DNA of 24,063 nucleotides, taken from the IMG/VR virus record IMGVR_UViG_3300046011_003269, positions 1 through 24,063 of that record. One strand, given 5' to 3'. Position 1 is the stretch's first letter. Every line of letters begins with the position of its first letter. Below, piece after piece: positions 14,109 to 21,143 of this stretch. The notes below the pieces were generated by a model. It did no database searches, had not been told where the DNA came from, and was given only the letters and a program-made list of their open reading frames with translations. The translations under genes were made by a program, and so were the position numbers. Origin of the DNA: a virus.

Positions 14109-15997
14109 TCTGGCTTGATTTCGAAACGCGCAGCGAGTGCGATCTGAAGGTGGCGGGCGTATATAACTACGCTCGTCATCCCACAACAGAAGTGTTGTGT
14201 ATGTCCTACGCATGCAACGACGAGCCTGTGCAGACGTGGCGTCCAGGCGAGCCGTTCCCACGTTTGACCGGTCAGATCCGCGCGCATAACGCAGCGTTTG
14301 AGCGTCTGATCTTCTGGCATGTGTTAGACAAACAGATCCCGTTGGAGCAGTTCTACTGCACCGCGTCGCAAGCGAGAGCGAACTGTGCGCCAGGAAGCTT
14401 GGAAGACATGGCGCGCTTTGCCGGCTCAGACATGCGGAAAGATCATCGAGGCAATTATCTCGTTCGCAAGCTGTGCATCCCGCCATTCAGCGATGATGTG
14501 CGTTTAATGCAAGAGCTGGTAGAATATTGCGAACAAGACGTGCGTACTATGCGCGCGGCATCTAAGGCGATGCGGGAACTGACAGATGAAGAGCTGGCAG
14601 ATTATCATACTAATGAGCGCATCAATGATCGCGGCGTCTTGGTTGACGTACCTCTATGCCAAGCAGCGGTTCGATTCGCGGCTGATGAACTACAGGAAAT
14701 CGAGCGCATCGTACGTGAGGTTACGAACGGCGAGATCACGTCAGTCCGAAGCCCTAAGATGCGACAATGGGTTCAAGATCGTGTTGGCCCCGCAGCCCTC
14801 AAGCTCATGGAACGCGACGACAAATATAGTATCGATAAGACGGCGCGTGCAAATCTATTGGCGATGGACGATCCTGAAGAAGTGCCGCCGGATGTTGCCG
14901 ACGTTATACAGTGCGCTGATGATCTTTGGGCGTCTTCTGTAGCTAAATTTAAACGCCTATTTGATCTTGCAGGCGAAGATCACCGCGTACGAGGCGCGTT
15001 TGTATTTGCAGGCGGCAGCGCAACAGGTCGCGCGTCATCTTATGGCGCGCAGGTGCATAACTTTACGCGCGTCTGTGCAGAAGATCCCGACGCTGTACGC
15101 CATGCGATGGTGCGCGGTCATAAGATCGTCCCTAAGTTCGGCAAGCGCGTCACTGATGTGCTCAAGGGCATGTTACGTCCAGCGATGGTTCCGGCGCGGG
15201 GGCATCAATTCGTTGTCGCAGATTGGTCGTCTATAGAAGCCCGTGTTACTCCGTGGTTGTCCAACAACGGCGAAGAGAAGCTCGAATTATTTAGAGCTGG
15301 ACAAGATGTGTATAAGTTCAACGCGTCAAAAACTTTTGGTTGTGCCATAGAAGATGTGACAAAAGACCAACGCCAAGTTGGTAAAGTTCAAGAGTTAGCT
15401 TGTGGCTTCGCCGGAGGCGTCGGCGCGTTTGCTGCGATGGGTCGCGTGTATGGCATTAACATGCCGGAAGACGAAGCCAGACGCATGGTAACTGCGTGGC
15501 GTATTGCAAACAAATGGTCAGTGCCGTTCTGGAATGACATCGAGTTGGCGTACACAAGAGCGCTGAGTCGTCAAGGCGAAATATTTGAAGCCGGTAAAAT
15601 TAAATACTTGTTTCGTGGTCAGCATCTTTGGTATGCTTTACCTTCGGGGCGCGTTCTTTGCTATCCCTATGCGCGGTTCGAGGATGACGGCAGTATAACC
15701 TACGCCAAAGCATCTTGGAAACCAGCCGCAGACGCAAAGGAATGGCCTCGCGCGCGGCTATGGCGCGGGCTTGCATGTGAGAATGTAACCCAAGCAGTTG
15801 CGAATGATTTATTAAGGTACAGTTTAAAGCATTTAAATAATGTTGTGCTTCATGTGCACGACGAAATAGTTGTCGAATCAGATGAACCAGAAATAGCAAG
15901 GGAGGCTATGGTTCGTGTGATGACAACGCCGCCGGATTGGGCGGTTGGATTACCGCTTGCAGTAGAAGCTAATATTATGGGGCGATATGGAAAATAG
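14105..15997 (+). CDS. Family A DNA polymerase with 3'-5' exonuclease domain
   Basis: A 630-residue replicative polymerase of phage PolA type. Exonuclease motifs are Asp5/Glu7 (WLDFETRS), AHNAAFE (61-66) and Tyr141-xxx-Asp145 (YCEQD). Polymerase motif A is VADWSSIEAR with Asp373. The O-helix motif B is R423-xxx-K427-xxx-L431-xxx-F435 followed by AGG. Motif C is HDE at 585-587 (LHVHDEIVVE). No 5'-nuclease domain is present. Leu431 aligns with E. coli Pol I Phe762 and Phe435 with Tyr766, both notable substitutions. It is coupled to the upstream gene (ATGA) and overlaps the primase-helicase start by 11 nt, so the two enzymes are probably made together. Confidence 0.95.
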   Translation: MIWLDFETRSECDLKVAGVYNYARHPTTEVLCMSYACNDEPVQTWRPGEPFPRLTGQIRAHNAAFERLIFWHVLDKQIPLEQFYCTASQARANCAPGSLEDMARFAGSDMRKDHRGNYLVRKLCIPPFSDDVRLMQELVEYCEQDVRTMRAASKAMRELTDEELADYHTNERINDRGVLVDVPLCQAAVRFAADELQEIERIVREVTNGEITSVRSPKMRQWVQDRVGPAALKLMERDDKYSIDKTARANLLAMDDPEEVPPDVADVIQCADDLWASSVAKFKRLFDLAGEDHRVRGAFVFAGGSATGRASSYGAQVHNFTRVCAEDPDAVRHAMVRGHKIVPKFGKRVTDVLKGMLRPAMVPARGHQFVVADWSSIEARVTPWLSNNGEEKLELFRAGQDVYKFNASKTFGCAIEDVTKDQRQVGKVQELACGFAGGVGAFAAMGRVYGINMPEDEARRMVTAWRIANKWSVPFWNDIELAYTRALSRQGEIFEAGKIKYLFRGQHLWYALPSGRVLCYPYARFEDDGSITYAKASWKPAADAKEWPRARLWRGLACENVTQAVANDLLRYSLKHLNNVVLHVHDEIVVESDEPEIAREAMVRVMTTPPDWAVGLPLAVEANIMGRYGK

Positions 15998-18290
15998 AAT
16001 CCTTGACTATGTAGTCGGACTTGCGGAAGCAGGCGAGACGCCGCTCATAGTGCGGCAAGTGCCAATTGTGCGTAATAACGTACATCTACAGCATTTAGAT
16101 GGATCATATAAATATACTTGGCCCGCTTATCTTCCTACGCATAAGCGCAAGAAAGGCGAAGCTTGGTATATTAATACAGGTTCTTTTATTATCGAGCGCT
16201 TTAAAGACGGTAAGGTTAGCGCCGCGTCTGCCAATTGCGAATACGTGCTGTTTATGATGTTGGACGACATCGGCACGAAAAGCAAAACGCCGCCGCTTGA
16301 TCCTACGTGGATAGTGGAGACAAGCCCAGATAATTTTCAATGGGTTTATGCATTCAGAGAACAACCAACAACAGGAGAATATTGTGCAGCTATTACAGCG
16401 CTGGCCGCAGCCGGTTATACCGATCCAGGCGCAACTAATGCTGTGCGTAATTGCCGTCTGCCTGGTTCAGTTAATTTAAAACCTGGGCGTGATGCGTTTG
16501 AGTGCAAAGAGATCTCTTTTAACCCAAAGCTAGACTACACGCTACAGGAGATATGCGACGCATGTGGCGTTATACCGTTAGAGGCAAACACAGCTACCTA
16601 TCGATCCGTTAAAGTAGAAGATAACGGCGTTGATAATGTAATGACATGGCTCAACGAGCAAGGTCTTGTCTTATCGCGTCCTAATGCTGAAGGATGGATG
16701 GGCGTAGTCTGCCCTAACAATGCGGCGCATACAGACGGTCAGATCGAGGGTCGGTATAGACCGCTGGATCGTTCTTATTGCTGCATGCATGCCCACTGCG
16801 ATCACATCAACAGCGAAGCGTTTCTCAAATGGGTCGCTGATAATGGTGGGCCGCGTGAGCATCAAGGCATCAGAGGCGAGCTTATCACTGCCGAATTTAA
16901 AGCGATGCATGATGCTATAAAGCCCAACGAGTTCTTTCCTGACGTAGCATCTGAGCGCGTCGCGCAGGTGGAGCGCGAAGAGGCCGGACGCGTTGAGCGC
17001 GGTGACTGGTATGAGCGCTTTGCGTATATCGTGGATGATGACGCATACTTTGATCTTACGACGCGCAATGAGATCTCGCGCAGTTCTTTCAATGCTATCT
17101 TCCGGCATATCAGTTGCGTGTCAGTGCATAACGCCAAGCGCCGCATCGAGGCATCTGTGTGCTTTGACGAGAATCGCCAGGAGCACAAGGCAAAACTATT
17201 GAAAGGTCTAACCTATGCGGCAGGCGAGAAAATCTTGGTGCATAAAGATAATGAAATCTATGGTAATCGATGGCGAGACGCTCGACCGATTTTCACCAGA
17301 ACAAGCGGGGATATATCACGCTTTACTGCCCATTGTGAACGATTGGTACCTGATGAGGTTGAGCGAAACCATTGCTACGACGTTATGGCGTTTAAGCTCC
17401 AACACGCGGACGTTAAAATAAATCACGCTGTCTTGCATGGCGGCGATGAAGGCTCCGGCAAAGACACGATGTGGGCTCCGTTCATCTGGTCTGTCTGTGG
17501 CCCGAACAATCACAACAAGGGTATCATAGACAACGAGAGCCTTTCGTCGCAGTGGGGCTATCAGCTCGAGAGCGAGATCTTGATCCTCAACGAGCTGCGC
17601 GAACCAGAGGCCAAAGAGCGCCGCGCGTTAGCCAACAAGCTTAAGCCTATTATCGCTGCGCCGCCTGACATGCTGCCGATCAACCGCAAGGGTCTGCATC
17701 CATACAACATGCTCAACCGCGTTCTTGTGCTCGCCTTCACCAACGATCCGATTCCGATCTCTATCCCGTCGCAGGATCGTCGCTGGTTCTGCGTGTGGTC
17801 TACCGCGCCGCGCATGGCTCCAGACGAGGCCCGCGAGATGTGGGACTGGTATCATGCCGGTGGCTTCGAGGCGGTCGCCTCCTGGCTCTACGCGCGCGAT
17901 GTTAGCCGCTTCAACCCTGCCGCCGCGCCGCCTATCACTGACTTCAAGCTCTCGCTCGTTGAGCACGGCATGTCTATGGCTGAGAGCTTCATCGTTGAGA
18001 TGATCAGAGGCCGCAAGGGTGACTTCGCCCTGGGCGTTATCGCTGGGCCTTTCCATGAGATGTGCGGGCGCTTGAGCGTCCAAGCCGGCAATGGTGTTAA
18101 GGTGCCGCAAGCCGCGCTCCTGCATGCGCTCAAGGAGGCCGGCTGGGTAGACTGTGGTCGCCTGCATTCAGGTAAGTATCAGACCAAGCGCCACGTCTTT
18201 TGCGCGCCGAACATGTTTCAGCATAGCAAGTCAGATTTGCGTAATATGTGCGAACCAGCCCCAACCCCGAACCTACAGGTGGTCAAATGA
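15987..18290 (+). CDS. Primase-helicase: AEP-like primase, Zn motif, SF3-like helicase
   Basis: A 767-residue protein. Residues about 60-170 look like an archaeo-eukaryotic/RepB-type primase: a hydrophobic strand ending in Asp93-Asp94 (FMMLDDIG), SPDNFQWVYAF at 113-123 and NCRLPGSVNLKPG at 155-167. A Cys/His cluster (C242, H248, C265-C266, H268, H270, C271, H273) suggests a zinc site. The C-terminal half has Walker A GGDEGSGKDT (485-494), a Walker B-like ILILNEL (531-537), a sensor asparagine (FTNDP) and an arginine pair (DRRWF), as in DUF5906/P4-type helicases. It should unwind DNA and lay primers for the polymerase encoded just upstream. The helicase half looks GC-richer than the primase half. 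Confidence 0.85.
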   Translation: MENRILDYVVGLAEAGETPLIVRQVPIVRNNVHLQHLDGSYKYTWPAYLPTHKRKKGEAWYINTGSFIIERFKDGKVSAASANCEYVLFMMLDDIGTKSKTPPLDPTWIVETSPDNFQWVYAFREQPTTGEYCAAITALAAAGYTDPGATNAVRNCRLPGSVNLKPGRDAFECKEISFNPKLDYTLQEICDACGVIPLEANTATYRSVKVEDNGVDNVMTWLNEQGLVLSRPNAEGWMGVVCPNNAAHTDGQIEGRYRPLDRSYCCMHAHCDHINSEAFLKWVADNGGPREHQGIRGELITAEFKAMHDAIKPNEFFPDVASERVAQVEREEAGRVERGDWYERFAYIVDDDAYFDLTTRNEISRSSFNAIFRHISCVSVHNAKRRIEASVCFDENRQEHKAKLLKGLTYAAGEKILVHKDNEIYGNRWRDARPIFTRTSGDISRFTAHCERLVPDEVERNHCYDVMAFKLQHADVKINHAVLHGGDEGSGKDTMWAPFIWSVCGPNNHNKGIIDNESLSSQWGYQLESEILILNELREPEAKERRALANKLKPIIAAPPDMLPINRKGLHPYNMLNRVLVLAFTNDPIPISIPSQDRRWFCVWSTAPRMAPDEAREMWDWYHAGGFEAVASWLYARDVSRFNPAAAPPITDFKLSLVEHGMSMAESFIVEMIRGRKGDFALGVIAGPFHEMCGRLSVQAGNGVKVPQAALLHALKEAGWVDCGRLHSGKYQTKRHVFCAPNMFQHSKSDLRNMCEPAPTPNLQVVK

Positions 18291-18487
18291 AGCCAGGAGC
18301 TATGCATGCCCTTAAGGATCCATCACGCCTCACCAAGGCCGAAGAGAAAATTTATGAGCTTATGCAACAGGGTTTGACGGGTAAGGAGATAGCTGAGAGA
18401 ATAGGGTCTGGAGGTGCGGGGGCTATGAACTGCCGCATCAAGGTTATACGTGAAAAGATTGCTGCGCGCCTTATGCCTACTGGTTAG
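18287..18487 (+). CDS. Small helix-turn-helix protein (LuxR/sigma region 4-like)
   Basis: A 66-residue protein that is little more than one HTH: LTKAEEKIYELMQQGLTGKE, then IAERIG and a recognition-helix region (AMNCRIKVIREKIAARL). This is the layout of GerE/LuxR C-terminal or sigma region 4 modules. The chosen ATG overlaps the primase-helicase stop (ATGA) and has an AGGTGG element. An in-frame ATG 39 nt upstream, inside the primase, is less likely. It could regulate the late genes or bind the repeats near 22 kb, but there is no evidence for a target. A GTG-initiated small frame overlaps its 3' end. Confidence 0.68.
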   Translation: MKPGAMHALKDPSRLTKAEEKIYELMQQGLTGKEIAERIGSGGAGAMNCRIKVIREKIAARLMPTG

Positions 18488-18551
18488 GGTTACTTTTTTA
18501 TGGCTGCTTTTCATTTGGTTCTTTATCGAGAGCCGAAAAAGGGTTGAGTAA
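18450..18551 (+). CDS. 33-residue predicted TM peptide (GTG start)
   Basis: The frame starts at a GTG six bases after AAGG and encodes a basic N-terminus (MKRLLRALC), a strongly hydrophobic segment (LLVRVTFLWLLFIWFF) and a charged end (ESRKRVE). It overlaps the HTH gene by 38 nt in another frame. Its TAA overlaps the ATG of the next gene (taATG), the coupling junction used elsewhere in this phage. That junction is the main reason to consider it real. The gap it fills is otherwise unexplained. Confidence 0.4.
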   Translation: MKRLLRALCLLVRVTFLWLLFIWFFIESRKRVE

Positions 18552-19003
18552 TGGCTGACGAAGTAAATGAACTACTCGGCAGGGTATCCAGAGAGCGCTA
18601 TTCGAGCAAGAAAGCGCTCAAAGACCTGCTGGAGCCATCTTTTTTGGATGATCTTAACTTTATGTATCAATACAACTTCGTCCCGCGATACAACGCACTC
18701 GCCGCGCGCATGTTCGGGCCTGGGCCGTCCTACAGTGATCCGCTAACAAGCAGAGAACGGTCGCCTGTAGGCTTTATGGGCGACATGCCTACACAGGCCA
18801 CCCCAGCCCAGCCGATGGCCCTGAACGCCTTCGTCTTTAATCCTATGCGCGCTTATCCGCGTTATTACACCGCAACTGAAACTTCTAACGAAGACGTTAA
18901 AGGCCCAAGCAAGTTTATGGAAGGTTTTAGCTATCTAGGCAATGACCGCCCATGGGGCTTTATGGATATGACCTCGGGGCGCTATCCAGGCTTTGTAAGA
19001 TAA
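18551..19003 (+). CDS. Hypothetical protein, last gene of rightward operon
   Basis: A 150-residue protein with a charged helical N-terminus (MADEVNELLGRVSRERYSSK). The rest is rich in Pro, Met, Gly and aromatic residues (FGPGPSYSDPL, FVFNPMRAYPRYYT, MDMTSGRYPGFVR), which looks like a structural or extended protein rather than an enzyme. I recognise no family. An AAAAAGGG ribosome site precedes the ATG. A strong inverted repeat begins 2 nt after the stop and marks the meeting point with the leftward operon. Being last in the operon, it could be expressed later than the replication genes, but this cannot be told from sequence. Confidence 0.7.
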   Translation: MADEVNELLGRVSRERYSSKKALKDLLEPSFLDDLNFMYQYNFVPRYNALAARMFGPGPSYSDPLTSRERSPVGFMGDMPTQATPAQPMALNAFVFNPMRAYPRYYTATETSNEDVKGPSKFMEGFSYLGNDRPWGFMDMTSGRYPGFVR

Positions 19004-19005
19004 AA

Positions 19006-19035
19006 GCCCTCTAGCTATGGGGGCAGCTAGAGGGC
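19006..19035 (-). terminator. Rho-independent terminator of the leftward operon
   Basis: A perfect 11-bp stem (GCCCTCTAGCT / AGCTAGAGGGC) has an 8-nt loop. Read leftward, the stem is followed directly by TTTTATCTTA, the usual U-tract. Read rightward there is no T-run (AGGAGG follows), so it should stop leftward transcripts best. It may also stabilise the end of rightward ones. Confidence 0.8.
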
Positions 19036-19068
19036 AGGAGGCTTGCAATACGGCCAAGGGAGGAGGCC

Positions 19069-19113
19069 ATGAGCCACACCCTAACGCATCACGATAAACG
19101 CTACAATACCTAA
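19069..19113 (+). CDS. 14-codon frame with unusually strong ribosome site (doubtful)
   Basis: The frame MSHTLTHHDKRYNT follows an AAGGGAGGAGG element. The Shine-Dalgarno bases sit in the loop of a GGCC/GGCC mini-hairpin (19052-19068) directly before the ATG. It lies just beyond the terminator at 19006-19035 in a gap between convergent operons. It could be a leader peptide, part of a small RNA, or chance. Confidence 0.25.
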   Translation: MSHTLTHHDKRYNT

Positions 19114-19130
19114 AATCGATAGCGTTAAAA

Positions 19131-19316
19131 TCAAAACATCGTATCCATGTACTGGACGACTTCCGCTTCCGTCATGTCCTTACCTTTAGACCATTTAGTC
19201 CAAAATTGCCATAACGGCTTGTTTACAATCTCGCATGGCTCGTCGCGCGGGATATCGGGTATGGTGCATTGGAGCGCCTCGTATTGCTCTATAAAGTAGT
19301 CTTTCATTTTAGACAT
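19131..19316 (-). CDS. Small acidic protein, unknown function
   Basis: A 61-residue soluble protein (MSKMKDYFIEQYEALQ..., with PLWQFWTKWSKGKDMTEAEV) and no recognised domain. An internal ATG three codons on is an alternative start. It is the last well-supported gene of the leftward operon, about 100 nt before the terminator. A TTG-initiated 17-codon hydrophobic frame overlaps its stop (19134 down to 19081) but has no ribosome site. Confidence 0.6.
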   Translation of the reverse strand: MSKMKDYFIEQYEALQCTIPDIPRDEPCEIVNKPLWQFWTKWSKGKDMTEAEVVQYMDTMF

Positions 19317-19325
19317 AGCAGCACC

Positions 19326-19583
19326 TCAATGATTGTTGTTACTAGGATCACAAAAGCTGATTCTTCGTTCTTCATATCTAATCCCGCTTATTATGGTTGT
19401 ATGATCGCGTTTAAAAACACGCGCTATTTGTGTGTAGGTCTTGTCGGTTTCTTTATGCGCGCGATACATGGCCTTGCGACGTATGGCGCTGATCCGCACT
19501 GTGTGGTTATAAGAGATTAGTGTTTCATAGCTCACCCCTGCCGCTTTCGCTTCCTCCAATATTATCTGCTTTATTGTCTTCAT
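19326..19583 (-). CDS. Stand-alone DnaA domain IV-like HTH protein
   Basis: An 85-residue protein equivalent to the DNA-binding C-terminus of DnaA without the ATPase. The basic helix ISAIRRKAMYRAHKET (31-46) corresponds to the R-x-AMYLARE segment of DnaA. TYTQIARVFKRDHTTIISGI (49-68) carries the signature DHTT (Asp60-His61-Thr62-Thr63), which contacts the DnaA box in cellular DnaA. It overlaps the preceding gene by 59 nt. Small DnaA_C-like proteins are known in phages and could occupy host DnaA boxes, help at the phage origin or act as regulators. The adjacent operon also codes for a clamp-like protein. The fold assignment is strong; the role is inferred. Confidence 0.85.
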   Translation of the reverse strand: MKTIKQIILEEAKAAGVSYETLISYNHTVRISAIRRKAMYRAHKETDKTYTQIARVFKRDHTTIISGIRYEERRISFCDPSNNNH

Positions 19584-19788
19584 GTCCGGCCTTCATGTTA
19601 AACGCAAAGTTAAGAGCGCTTGCCACTGTCGCCAATGCGCGCAAGTCTGCTTGTTGTACATATAGGCGCATGATCGGTGTTTCTTTTGCGTCGCACTTGT
19701 AGATAATGACGCAACTAGTCTTGTCGGTCTTTATGGGCTTTGCTTTCATGCGCCCAGGATGGTCGCAAAAAAGATCAAGGTGTAGCAT
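19525..19788 (-). CDS. Hypothetical small protein
   Basis: An 87-residue protein (MLHLDLFCDHPGRMKAKPIK...) with a beta-like centre (CVIIYKCDAKETPIMRLYVQ) and a helical LRALATVASALNFAF segment. The ATG at 19788 has a GAGG element nearby and overlaps the previous gene by 14 nt. A longer form from 19812 would overlap it by a further 24 nt. The C-terminal 19 codons are overlapped by the DnaA_C-like gene in another frame. There is no recognised family. Confidence 0.6.
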   Translation of the reverse strand: MLHLDLFCDHPGRMKAKPIKTDKTSCVIIYKCDAKETPIMRLYVQQADLRALATVASALNFAFNMKAGHEDNKADNIGGSESGRGEL

Positions 19789-19906
19789 TGCGCGCCTCGA
19801 TCTCTCCCGCAATTAACTCGCGTCTTGTATCGTCACCCTCACCCTGTAACATCAGCTCGAGCGCTGGGGTTGATAGGCGATAGAGTAAGCATAGAAAGTC
19901 ATACAT
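19775..19906 (-). CDS. Small hypothetical protein (43 aa)
   Basis: The frame encodes MYDFLCLLYRLSTPALELML followed by an acidic stretch (GEGDDTRRELIAGEIEARN). It starts one base after the stop of the upstream TM peptide and overlaps the next gene by 14 nt, matching the packing of the operon. A GAGAGGGGC element lies upstream. Role unknown. Confidence 0.5.
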   Translation of the reverse strand: MYDFLCLLYRLSTPALELMLQGEGDDTRRELIAGEIEARNATP

Positions 19907-19907
19907 G

Positions 19908-20006
19908 TTAGCCCCTCTCGATTAGGTAAAGTATGGTTATAATGGCGGCAGGTATCGCCAGGCTAACACTCGCCGCCAAGCCTATTAAATAAAGCGCTTG
20001 TTTCAT
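19908..20006 (-). CDS. 32-residue single-TM peptide
   Basis: MKQALYLIGL leads into a hydrophobic segment through AASVSLAIPAAIITILYLI and ends ERG. The ATG overlaps the preceding stop in the ATGA manner, and the next gene starts 2 nt after its TAA. It is too short for usual gene calling, but the junctions support expression. Role unknown. Confidence 0.5.
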   Translation of the reverse strand: MKQALYLIGLAASVSLAIPAAIITILYLIERG

Positions 20007-20167
20007 TTATTTTTCTCTGCTTGTTCTATCAACTTCTCTATTGCGTCAGCCGCTTCGTTACATAATTTATTTATTTCGGCGGGATGTCGTCCTGGCACAA
20101 CAAAACAGCTTTTTATTATAGATGTTACTAAGTCTTTAGCTCTTAACCGCGCTATAAGCTCTTTCAT
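20003..20167 (-). CDS. Small helical protein (54 aa)
   Basis: MKELIARLRAKDLVTSIIKS, then a middle with CFVVPGRHPAEINKLCNEAA and a helical AIEKLIEQAEKNK end. It starts in the stop of the upstream gene (tgATG) and ends in the ATGA start of the TM peptide. The pattern resembles the coiled-coil early proteins near 13 kb. Function unknown. Confidence 0.55.
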   Translation of the reverse strand: MKELIARLRAKDLVTSIIKSCFVVPGRHPAEINKLCNEAADAIEKLIEQAEKNK

Positions 20168-20490
20168 CAGTAATCGCTCCTATCCTCGCTTGCATCCTCT
20201 ACACATGCGCTAAGTAAATGCTCATCATCAATGAGCGCGTCATGTATCAGTTTATAAAGCCAGTGGTCTTGTGATAGGTTGAGCGCTGGAACGTCTTTTT
20301 TATTGCTGTTTAATGTTATCGACGTGATATCGATATCAGTAATCCAGGGTTCAAAAATTCCAACATCAGGTTCCGCTTTTGCTATGTTATAGTCTACGTC
20401 AATCTCTCCTGCCGCCATAACAGAATAGTTTTTGATCAGTTCAAGCTCGTCAAAGCTATATGTGAACGTGTTTGTCTTTTTATGTCTCAT
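20167..20490 (-). CDS. Acidic hypothetical protein
   Basis: A 107-residue protein with a basic start (MRHKKTNTFTYSFDELELIK) and an otherwise very acidic body (EIDVDYNIAKAEPDVGIFEP, ITDIDITSITL, DDEHLLSACVEDASEDRSDY). The high net negative charge over such a short length recalls DNA-mimic or anti-host proteins, but no family is recognised and that reading is speculative. It is separated by 2 nt from the upstream gene and ends in a tgATG junction. Confidence 0.65.
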   Translation of the reverse strand: MRHKKTNTFTYSFDELELIKNYSVMAAGEIDVDYNIAKAEPDVGIFEPWITDIDITSITLNSNKKDVPALNLSQDHWLYKLIHDALIDDEHLLSACVEDASEDRSDY

Positions 20491-20492
20491 AA

Positions 20493-20651
20493 TTATTCCC
20501 CCTTTGGATTTACTAATTTAGCAATGCACCATTCACGCCCATAATCTAAATTTTCATCGGCATATGTGCACGCCTCGTCTTTAGACTCGAAAGGCCCATA
20601 GAATTGATAGCCATCTACTGGGTTACCATCTATAATTATATGCTGCGCCAT
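20493..20651 (-). CDS. Small hypothetical protein (52 aa)
   Basis: The start at MAQHIIIDGN is chosen because AAGGGGGA lies 5 nt upstream; an open frame continues to 20756 without a better site. The sequence (GNPVDGYQFYGPFESKDEAC, then YADENLDYGREWCIAKLVNP) has the look of a small alpha/beta domain seen in short phage proteins of the FG-PFES-DEA-YA type. Function unknown. Confidence 0.65.
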   Translation of the reverse strand: MAQHIIIDGNPVDGYQFYGPFESKDEACTYADENLDYGREWCIAKLVNPKGE

Positions 20652-20661
20652 CTTATCCCCC

Positions 20662-20847
20662 TTAGTCGTTCTCAGCCGATCTTTCCCAGTCATACCGCGC
20701 GCTATGTTGGCGCTCGGCTTCGTTGTCGTACTCTTCTTGCATAGTGTGTAAGGCATCGATTAGATGCCACGGCAAGGGCTCGGGTTGATTGTTTAATATC
20801 TTTATGAGCGCCTCGACCGCTTCGTGATTTAAAGATAGCTCGATCAT
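20662..20847 (-). CDS. Small hypothetical protein (61 aa)
   Basis: An acidic helical protein (MIELSLNHEAVEALIKILNN, then EEYDNEAERQHSARYDWERS). It overlaps the upstream gene by 4 nt (ATGA). There is no recognised domain, but the coupling to its neighbour supports expression. Confidence 0.6.
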   Translation of the reverse strand: MIELSLNHEAVEALIKILNNQPEPLPWHLIDALHTMQEEYDNEAERQHSARYDWERSAEND

Positions 20848-21119
20848 GCCGCTTCCTCCTCATGCTCATCGATCAAATGTTGCGCAATCTCTGTCCAGTT
20901 AACATCAACAAGGAACGCCATTGCATATGAAAACGCCAAGCCCTCGGCGTTTCCTGTTTCGTGCTCTAAGATATCCTCGGCATGGTGTTTGAGCGCTTTG
21001 CCAAGATCATACGCATCCTCAAAAGACCCCTGCCACCATTCGCGCGGGTTAAACCCGTCGAATATCTCTAAATTGACGCGCCAAGTTGCATAGTTCGTCC
21101 AGCCATTGTAATCGCTCAT
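20844..21119 (-). CDS. NYATW-motif phage protein, unknown function
   Basis: A 91-residue acidic protein. I chose MSDYNGW because AAAGGGG lies at proper spacing; ATGs at 21125 and upstream are poorer. The N-terminal NGWTNYATWRVNLEIFDG motif is shared by many small phage and mobile-element proteins, which I believe carry a DUF7249-type annotation (family number from memory). The remainder is helical, rich in Glu and Asp (WTEIAQHLIDEHEEEAA). The function is not known; proposals for similar small acidic proteins include inhibition of host defence. A GC-rich hairpin sits between it and the clamp gene. Confidence 0.68.
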   Translation of the reverse strand: MSDYNGWTNYATWRVNLEIFDGFNPREWWQGSFEDAYDLGKALKHHAEDILEHETGNAEGLAFSYAMAFLVDVNWTEIAQHLIDEHEEEAA

Positions 21120-21143
21120 TGTCATTCCCCTTTGTTGATTTGT

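Noticed and set aside
13914-14486. 190-codon frame on the minus strand
   Set aside because: It is antisense to the secreted protein and the exonuclease domain of the polymerase. It is Cys/Arg/Ser-rich with no motif and no ribosome site.
17628-18167. 179-codon frame on the minus strand
   Set aside because: It lies antisense to the GC-rich helicase half of the primase gene, where low stop frequency is expected. The composition is that of a shadow frame.
19006-19035. Possible attachment site or CRISPR-like palindrome
   Set aside because: It is a single inverted repeat with a U-tract on one side, so a terminator explains it. There is no repeat-spacer periodicity.
19081-19134. 17-codon hydrophobic frame with TTG start on the minus strand
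   Set aside because: It overlaps the stop of the 61-aa gene in a coupled manner but has no ribosome site and is too short to support.
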